From contig OY829281.1 of NCBI GenBank assembly GCA_963691715.1, positions 1,922,001-1,986,000 on the forward strand: 64,000 nt of DNA, in the 5' to 3' direction. A program made the translations under genes and the position numbers. This stretch comes from HXMU1420-13 sp963691715. Its GTDB lineage: Bacteria; Bacteroidota; Rhodothermia; Balneolales; Balneolaceae. The notes under the pieces are model-generated. The model saw only the letters and a list, made by a program, of their open reading frames with translations. It was not told the DNA's origin and ran no database searches. Numbering within the stretch: the stretch's first letter is position 1; each line of letters opens with the position of its first letter. Shown here in pieces: positions 57,869 through 64,000 of the stretch.

Positions 57869-59650
57869 TTAATTTCTCTTTTGAGCTTCCATAAATCTTT
57901 TAAAATACTGTTGCATTTTTGTTGAATCCTGCCTTAATAAATGAAATCTTGTATAGTTATATAACATTCTAGGTGAATTGGGTTCTAATCTCTCACTTTC
58001 TTTCAACCAATATTCTGCATTCGTAGTATTTTCTCTTAACAAATATATTGATGATAAAACATCCATATATCTAGGATCATAATTACCGTCATTTAGGATT
58101 TGAAGGAGCATAATTACCAAATATTCATCGGTATCTCTATAGTTTACTGCTAGCTCAATGCCTTTTTCAATTAGATCTATTGAATTTAGTTGCCATTTCA
58201 ATAATTCATAGTAATGAGTTATGGTTGTAACTGTATCACTCTGTAGTTGAGATTCGTTTACTACTTCTGTTAGTACAATTGGTGTATGTATCTGCTCTTT
58301 AGAAGCATATGCTGCAAGTGAATCAATGTATGATCTTTTTACATACCCATTAAAAATAGCTTCATAATTTCGTAATTCCTGATCAACAGTTATATTTTTA
58401 GTAAATGGATACCCAGCTAATAATCTCGATATTGCCACATTCGAATACGTTTCTTCAAATCGACTGATATTGGTAGGAGGAGAAAATCCATTGTTCACAA
58501 TTCTAGATTGTAATCTTGGCATATCTAGTAATGCATTAAAGAATTCTTCCGCTATGAGCTGATGTCCTTTATAATTGGGATGCAAATGATCGATGAACAA
58601 GGATGCATCTTCAATACCACTTTCCGAATTAGCCCGTAATATGTGTTCAATATCAACCACGGTAGCAGAAGTAGTGTTGCCAAAGTCTCTTATAATGTCA
58701 TTAATTCTATTTGGTGCTCTAAATCTTATGCCATCACGTTCTTTGGCTTCTATGTAGGTTGACAATGCTTTTACTAATTCACCTTCTTCAAATAATTGTT
58801 GTGCTTTTTTATAAATGTTTAACGCCGTTTCATCTTCAGTTAAAGGAGCTTGATTTTTCAAATTTGAGGCTACAGTACCAATAAATACAGGAACTTTTTG
58901 ACTTGTGAAATGCTTGATTACATCTTTAATATTTAACTCAAACTGTTTAATTCCATGATCAAAAATTTCACCATCTTGTTCGATGTCAGCATCTCGTATA
59001 ACTTTGGCCATCATCGTTCTTCTTTCCCCTGTATCTTTATTCTCTGATGATGCTATATTTTCTAATAATTGATAGAATCTCAAATCTTTCAACCAAAGAA
59101 TGATCCTTTTTAGGTATATATTATTCACAAATCCAAATTGTGTTGAGGCTGCTCCAAATGAGCCGTAATACTCGTTATGACCTGCATAAATAATTACTGC
59201 ATCAGGTTTGTATTCCATAACCCGTTGGGATAGGTCTCTAATAACATAACTATTAACAGCCGTCATGCCGAGGTTAATCACTTCAACATGTACACCTTCT
59301 GTATTCAATAATAATCTTTGCTCCAGTTGTTCGGCAAAGCTGTAATAAAAATTATATGGAAACCCTTGTGTTGAGGATCCTCCAAATACAAAAACTCGAA
59401 ATGTATTCGAGCGTTCCACTTTTCGAAAAGCATTAGGAGCGATTTGAGGTACAAAATTTGGAAAGTACCGTTTTATAAATTTGGGGTTAGAAACTAGAAA
59501 TGAAGAGGTATTGGGTGCTTCAATAAAAAGTTCTTGACTCTCGGCATTATATCCTCCTAACCGTAAACTAATTTCAATAAATGATAGAAAAATTATCGGC
59601 AATAGTATGGTTATAGACCAGAAAACTGCAATTTTTGTCTTATCACTCAT
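57869..59650 (-). CDS. Membrane-anchored SGNH hydrolase with TPR-like tail, copy 1
   Basis: 593 residues from ATG 59650. One N-terminal helix (about 8-28), then an SGNH/GDSL esterase domain: block I FVFGGSSTQGFPYN with likely nucleophile Ser92, INLGMTAVNSYVIRDL block II, IIYAGHNEYYGSFG block III, and SLFIDHLHPNYKGH block V with the catalytic Asp and His. The C-terminal 150 residues are helical with a TPR-like repeat (YWLKESERLEPNSPRMLYNY). The active site faces the periplasm. Acyl substrate unknown. It is a close paralogue of the next gene. Confidence 0.82.
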   Translation of the reverse strand: MSDKTKIAVFWSITILLPIIFLSFIEISLRLGGYNAESQELFIEAPNTSSFLVSNPKFIKRYFPNFVPQIAPNAFRKVERSNTFRVFVFGGSSTQGFPYNFYYSFAEQLEQRLLLNTEGVHVEVINLGMTAVNSYVIRDLSQRVMEYKPDAVIIYAGHNEYYGSFGAASTQFGFVNNIYLKRIILWLKDLRFYQLLENIASSENKDTGERRTMMAKVIRDADIEQDGEIFDHGIKQFELNIKDVIKHFTSQKVPVFIGTVASNLKNQAPLTEDETALNIYKKAQQLFEEGELVKALSTYIEAKERDGIRFRAPNRINDIIRDFGNTTSATVVDIEHILRANSESGIEDASLFIDHLHPNYKGHQLIAEEFFNALLDMPRLQSRIVNNGFSPPTNISRFEETYSNVAISRLLAGYPFTKNITVDQELRNYEAIFNGYVKRSYIDSLAAYASKEQIHTPIVLTEVVNESQLQSDTVTTITHYYELLKWQLNSIDLIEKGIELAVNYRDTDEYLVIMLLQILNDGNYDPRYMDVLSSIYLLRENTTNAEYWLKESERLEPNSPRMLYNYTRFHLLRQDSTKMQQYFKRFMEAQKRN

Positions 59651-59707
59651 CAATATCCAATCTTAAGTTATAAATGTTAATTAATGTATTTAGCACTCAT
59701 TAAATAA

Positions 59708-61498
59708 TTAGTTTTTTTGCTGATTAGAGTGCTGTTCAAGAAATCGCTTGTAATATATGTGAGCGTTGTTGGTATCACCTCTTAGTATATGAAACCGTGA
59801 AAAATTATACAGGAGATTTTTTGAATTTGGATTAATTTTTTCGCTTTTCCTTAGCCAATATCCAGCTTTTTCAATTTCATCATTTATGATATATGTTGCT
59901 GCGAGCATATTCATGAGATAAGGATCTTTCATTCCATTATTTAAACCTTTACTTATCATATTTACAACATATGTATCCATTTTGCTATTATTTAACAAGT
60001 AATCTACTGCTTCAGTTAGTAAATCATCGTTAAAGGATAACCAATGTAGCAATTCATAGTAATGGGTAGCTACTGCCATAGAATCATCTAAATGTTTTGA
60101 ATGATTTATAACTTTTTTAAGATCAAAAGCCACAACATTATTATACCTCCAGCTTTCAGCTCCCATTGAATCTGCAAATGATTTGTTCAGAATACTACGA
60201 TATCCATCTTCAAACAGTGCAAGTTCCTGATTAACTGTAAGTGACCGAATAAAAGGATATCCTGTCTTTAAACGTAAAATTGGCGTAGTTGAATAAGCAT
60301 TTTCAAAATTACTTATGGAAAATGGTGTATCGAAACTATTTTCATTATAAAACTCATCCATCAAGCCTATGTTATGTATTTCATTAAAGTATGCGTCTGC
60401 CATAAAATAGTGCCCTATTTCTGTAGGATGTAGGTGATCAATAAAAAGCGAATTGTCGGCTATACCACTTTCTGATAGTTCACTTAATATTCTTTTAATA
60501 TCAATCAAATAGATTCCATCTTTTTTTGAAAGCATTTTTATAGTTTCATTTATTTTTTCGGGCGCACGAAATCTCATCTCATCACGATCTTTAGCTTTTT
60601 CATAATAAACTTTTGCTTCCTCTACTTTTTCATTCTGTAAAGACAATGTGGCGCTTTCATATAATTGAATGGCTTCTTCTGAATCACTTAAGGGTGATTG
60701 ATCCTTTAAATTTGAGGCTACTGTTCCAATAAACACCGGTATATTATTCTCTTGAAATTCGCGAACAATATCTTCAATATTTTCTTTAAACTGACTGACA
60801 CCAGCATCAAACATTTTAGAATCATATTTTATAATAGATTCCCCTACCACTCTTGCCATAAATGTTCTTTGAGCATCATCACTGTCATTATCATCACTAA
60901 TCAGGTCTTCTATAAATTGATATAAAACAAAGTTTTTTAACCATAATATCAATCGCTTTGTTCTAACACTATTCACAACATTATTTTGAGTACTTGCTAC
61001 ACCAAATGAACCATAATACTCATTATGGCCCGCATAAATAATAATTGCGTCTGGTTCATACTCTTGTAATCGATATGATATATCACGTATTACAAAACTA
61101 TTCACAGCTGTCATACCTAAGTTTATCACTTCTATGTGCGCATCTTGGGTATTCAAGATCAGTTTTTGTTCCAGTTGAGTGGCAAAACTGTAATAGAAAT
61201 TGAAAGGGAATCCTTGTGCAGAGGATCCCCCTAATACAAATATTCTAAATGTGGAATCTGTTTTCTCCTTCTTGAATGGCTGTAGTGCTATTTGTGGTTC
61301 AAATGTAGAAAAATATCTTGAAACAAAATTTGGATTAGCTACTAGGTAATGGTCATTAACAGGAAAATCAACAAATAGTTTTTGACTCTCAGCATTATAT
61401 CCCCCAAGACGAAAACTCATTTCTAACAGAACAAATATTAGAAACGGAGTGAGTAATGTTATAATCCAAAAAATTAATTTATTTCTTTTGGGGCTCAT
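59708..61498 (-). CDS. Membrane-anchored SGNH hydrolase with TPR-like tail, copy 2
   Basis: 596 residues with the same order and nearly the same residue numbering as copy 1: anchor helix (8-28), FVLGGSSAQGFPFN with Ser92, IIYAGHNEYYGSFG, SLFIDHLHPTEIGH, and a helical tail ending in a TPR-like repeat (YWLRKSEKINPNSKNLLYNF). The first 100 residues align without gaps, so the pair comes from a tandem duplication. A 57-base gap separates them, and both run in the direction of rpoC transcription but after its terminator. Confidence 0.82.
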   Translation of the reverse strand: MSPKRNKLIFWIITLLTPFLIFVLLEMSFRLGGYNAESQKLFVDFPVNDHYLVANPNFVSRYFSTFEPQIALQPFKKEKTDSTFRIFVLGGSSAQGFPFNFYYSFATQLEQKLILNTQDAHIEVINLGMTAVNSFVIRDISYRLQEYEPDAIIIYAGHNEYYGSFGVASTQNNVVNSVRTKRLILWLKNFVLYQFIEDLISDDNDSDDAQRTFMARVVGESIIKYDSKMFDAGVSQFKENIEDIVREFQENNIPVFIGTVASNLKDQSPLSDSEEAIQLYESATLSLQNEKVEEAKVYYEKAKDRDEMRFRAPEKINETIKMLSKKDGIYLIDIKRILSELSESGIADNSLFIDHLHPTEIGHYFMADAYFNEIHNIGLMDEFYNENSFDTPFSISNFENAYSTTPILRLKTGYPFIRSLTVNQELALFEDGYRSILNKSFADSMGAESWRYNNVVAFDLKKVINHSKHLDDSMAVATHYYELLHWLSFNDDLLTEAVDYLLNNSKMDTYVVNMISKGLNNGMKDPYLMNMLAATYIINDEIEKAGYWLRKSEKINPNSKNLLYNFSRFHILRGDTNNAHIYYKRFLEQHSNQQKN

Positions 61499-61554
61499 CT
61501 ATTTTAGCTAAGAATGTTCAGTGTTATTACTCATAGATTCATCTACTAACTATA

Positions 61555-61585
61555 CAAAAAAAGCCCCTCAAATGAGGGGCTTTTA
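61555..61585 (-). terminator. Terminator after rpoC
   Basis: GCCCCTCA and TGAGGGGC around AA, with seven A on the left, giving GGGGCTTTTTTTG on the minus strand. It is 20 bases past the rpoC stop. Confidence 0.92.
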
Positions 61586-61605
61586 TAATACACTATCTAT
61601 GGTAG

Positions 61606-64000
61606 TTATTCAGCAGGGCTTAAGGATTCATCACCTTCACCACCTAACGCTTCAAATACCTGAGCTACTTCTGCTTCACCAACATCCATATCCCGTTTAG
61701 AACCAACGATAATATCGTTGTACTCACGGAGTCCAGTACCTGCAGGCACTTTATGACCAACAACCACATTTTCTTTGAGTCCACGTAAGAAGTCTTTCTT
61801 AGCCTCTATGGAAGCTTGAGTTAGAACTTTTGTGGTTTCTTGGAAGGATGCTGCAGATAACCAACTTTCTGTAGAAAGAGCTGCACGTGTTATGCCCAAT
61901 AGTATTGGTTTAGAAATAGCAGGTTCTGCTTCACGTGTTTCTAATTCTGCTTTATCGTCTTTTATAAGTTGGTTATTGATATCTCGAACTTCACGACGGT
62001 CTAAGATCGTACCTTTTTTAAGTTCGCTTCCACCTTCGTCAGTTACAACAAATTTACCAATCAATTCGTCGTTTCGTTGATTAACTTCGAAACGATCTAC
62101 CTTATCACCTTCAAGGTACATAGTATCACCAGAGTCAGTGATTTCAACTTTCTGCATCATCGTACTTACGATCACTTCAATATGCTTGTCGTTGATTTTC
62201 ACACCTTGGAGTCGGTAAACTTCCTGTATCTCGTTTACGAGATAAGATTGTACAGCATATGGACCAAGAATATTAAGGATGTCCTGAGCAGGTATAGTAC
62301 CATCGGATAATGGCTGACCAGCTTTCACGAAATCATTCGATTGTACTAAAATATGCTTACTTAAAGAGATTAGATATTTTTTCTCTTCTGTACCATCTTT
62401 AGATTTTACAATAACTTCTTGAGAACCTCTCTTACGTCCACCCATTTCAACAATACCATCAATTTCAGATACTGTAGCAGGATCACTTGGAGATCTAGCT
62501 TCAAATAACTCAGTTACACGAGGTAGACCAGCTGTGATATCTTTAGATTTTGATGTAGCACGTGGAATCTTAGCAATTACCTGACCTGCACTTACTTTTT
62601 CGCCATCTTCGATAACAATATGAGTTTCTACAGGTAGAGTACTTTCACGAAGTATATCCCCTTCGCCACGTATAGCTAAGGTAGGTACTAACGAACGATC
62701 TTTAGTATCAATGATAACTTTCTCACGGTGTCCAGTTTGAGCATCTGTATCTTCAGTAAAAGTTAATCCTTCGAGAATGTCTTTATAAGTTACAGTACCA
62801 TCAATTTCAGAATAAAGGAGTGCATTATATGGATCCCACTTACACATTTGTGCACCTTTAGGTACCATATCACCTTCTTCAACTAACATTTCAGATCCAT
62901 AAGGAACATTGTAGCTTATAAGTACTTTTCCTTCATCGTCTACAATTTTAAGTTCTCCTGCACGGCTTAAAACAACATTGTGTTCTTCCTCGCCATCATC
63001 GTAAACAACTACACGAATATTTTCAAACTCGATTTTACCATCAAATTTAGCTTTATGTTGAGAGTCTGCCTCTAAACGAGAAGCTGTACCACCAACGTGG
63101 AAAGTTCTTAACGTAAGCTGGGTACCAGGCTCACCAATCGATTGAGCAGCAATTACACCAACCGCTTCACCTTTTTCAACTACGGTTCCTCGTGCTAAGT
63201 CACGACCATAACATTTAGCGCAAACACCTCGACCAGTCTCACACGTAAGAACCGAACGGATATCTACTTGTTCTATAGATGTCTCTGCAATCTTTTTTGC
63301 TACTTCTTCATCTATCATTTGATTTGCTTCACAAATCAAGTCATTAGAAATAGGATCGTAAATGTCATGCAAAGAAAACCTACCGATGATACGATCTTCT
63401 AATCGTTCAATGATATCTTCATTGTCTTTCAATGCTTCCATTTTAATTCCACGAAGGGTACCACAATCATCTTCAGTAATAATTACATCTTGAGAAACAT
63501 CGACTAAACGACGAGTTAAGTATCCGGCATCAGCCGTTTTAAGAGCCGTATCAGCAAGACCTTTACGAGCACCATGCGTAGAGATAAAATATTCAAGTAC
63601 GCTTAATCCTTCTTTAAAGGAAGAAAGAATTGGATTTTCTATAACTTCATTACCTTGTTGCAAACCAGATTTTTGTGGCTTAGCCATTAAACCTCGCATA
63701 CCTCCAAGCTGGCGAATCTGCTCTTTAGAACCACGAGCACCAGAATCAGCCATCATAAATACCGGGTTAAACCCTTCTCTGTCGTCAGCTAACGCTTTAA
63801 ATAGAGTTTCTGATACACGGTTTGTTGTACTGGTCCATTTATCAATTACTTGATTGTAGCGTTCATTATCGGTAATGAACCCCATTTCATAGCGACCTTG
63901 AATATCGGTCACTTCGTCCTTAGCACCATCAATTAACTCTGCTTTTGCATCTGGTATGATGATGTCTTCTAAACTGAATGATAGCCCACCTCTTGTTGCA
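61606..64000 (-). CDS. rpoC: RNA polymerase beta' subunit, C-terminal part
   Basis: The frame is open to the window edge, about 798 codons of the C-terminal part; the N-terminus lies beyond 64000. Landmarks: the TRGGLSFSLEDIIIPDAK stretch at the edge, FMMADSGARGSKEQIRQLGG (bridge-helix side), the second zinc site Cys in DDCGTLRG with CETGRGVCAKCYGRD, and the trigger-loop region AAQSIGEPGTQLTLRTFHVG. The C-terminus has GKFVVTDEGGSELKKGTI and the late EYNDIIVGSKRDM. The apparent GTG start at 63912 is internal, since the same frame continues upstream. Confidence 0.97.
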   Translation of the reverse strand, partial: ATRGGLSFSLEDIIIPDAKAELIDGAKDEVTDIQGRYEMGFITDNERYNQVIDKWTSTTNRVSETLFKALADDREGFNPVFMMADSGARGSKEQIRQLGGMRGLMAKPQKSGLQQGNEVIENPILSSFKEGLSVLEYFISTHGARKGLADTALKTADAGYLTRRLVDVSQDVIITEDDCGTLRGIKMEALKDNEDIIERLEDRIIGRFSLHDIYDPISNDLICEANQMIDEEVAKKIAETSIEQVDIRSVLTCETGRGVCAKCYGRDLARGTVVEKGEAVGVIAAQSIGEPGTQLTLRTFHVGGTASRLEADSQHKAKFDGKIEFENIRVVVYDDGEEEHNVVLSRAGELKIVDDEGKVLISYNVPYGSEMLVEEGDMVPKGAQMCKWDPYNALLYSEIDGTVTYKDILEGLTFTEDTDAQTGHREKVIIDTKDRSLVPTLAIRGEGDILRESTLPVETHIVIEDGEKVSAGQVIAKIPRATSKSKDITAGLPRVTELFEARSPSDPATVSEIDGIVEMGGRKRGSQEVIVKSKDGTEEKKYLISLSKHILVQSNDFVKAGQPLSDGTIPAQDILNILGPYAVQSYLVNEIQEVYRLQGVKINDKHIEVIVSTMMQKVEITDSGDTMYLEGDKVDRFEVNQRNDELIGKFVVTDEGGSELKKGTILDRREVRDINNQLIKDDKAELETREAEPAISKPILLGITRAALSTESWLSAASFQETTKVLTQASIEAKKDFLRGLKENVVVGHKVPAGTGLREYNDIIVGSKRDMDVGEAEVAQVFEALGGEGDESLSPAE

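Noticed and set aside
63900..63912. GTG at 63912 as rpoC start
   Set aside because: The frame continues upstream to the window edge with rpoC sequence; the GTG is an internal Val.

Overview
The window looks like a chromosome segment from a low-GC (mid-30s % by eye) member of the Bacteroidota/Rhodothermota/Balneolota side of the tree, most likely a Balneolaceae-type marine bacterium. The evidence is a C-terminal secretion-sorting tail containing QNYPNPFNPST, PorV-type and TonB-dependent outer-membrane proteins, paired TonB proteins, a CrtI carotenoid desaturase, promoter -7 elements close to TAnnTTTG, and ordinary housekeeping genes of that lineage. The taxonomy is inferred from gene content, not from a tree.

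Layout. 1-5.9 kb: the edge of a small secreted protein gene, then a complete rRNA operon on the minus strand (16S, tRNA-Ile, tRNA-Ala, 23S, 5S, terminator) with visible processing stalks, a leader with a boxA-like segment, a terminator-like hairpin and a candidate promoter. 6-12.3 kb: a small membrane protein, a decayed small gene, the queuosine-precursor transporter YhhQ, a TetR regulator overlapping an ABC1/UbiB-type kinase, a GtrA-like protein and hflK-hflC. 12.8-18.8 kb: a serine hydrolase, an MscS channel, a receiver-only response regulator, a bacilliredoxin, a Mn-type superoxide dismutase, a VOC protein and a P-loop kinase. 18.9-20.4 kb: a DUF2927 lipoprotein gene cut after its fourth codon by a complete IS1595-type insertion sequence and also carrying a nonsense codon.

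20.4-32.3 kb: a START-domain protein, DUF429, aspS, tRNA-Met, proS, nnr, a VanZ-like protein with no ordinary start codon, two tandem tonB genes, a NUDIX hydrolase translationally coupled to DUF1844, and DUF1015-serC. 32.3-45 kb: rhomboid protease, rlpA, crtI, CIA30, transaldolase-like aldolase, and a tripartite-efflux operon (lipoprotein adaptor plus two RND pumps), then YtxH.

45-57.9 kb is the most distinctive region. It holds a minus-strand operon for a carbohydrate-module secreted protein, a TonB-dependent receptor, a large fibronectin-type secreted protein, a PorV-like protein and a PpiC/SurA-type lipoprotein. A divergent LacI-family regulator flanks it, and two similar inverted repeats lie in the shared intergenic region. 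This reads as a sugar-responsive outer-membrane uptake/display locus without a SusD-like gene. 57.9-61.5 kb holds two tandem membrane-anchored SGNH hydrolases with TPR-like tails, and the window ends in the 3' two thirds of rpoC. No CRISPR array, prophage or restriction system was seen.
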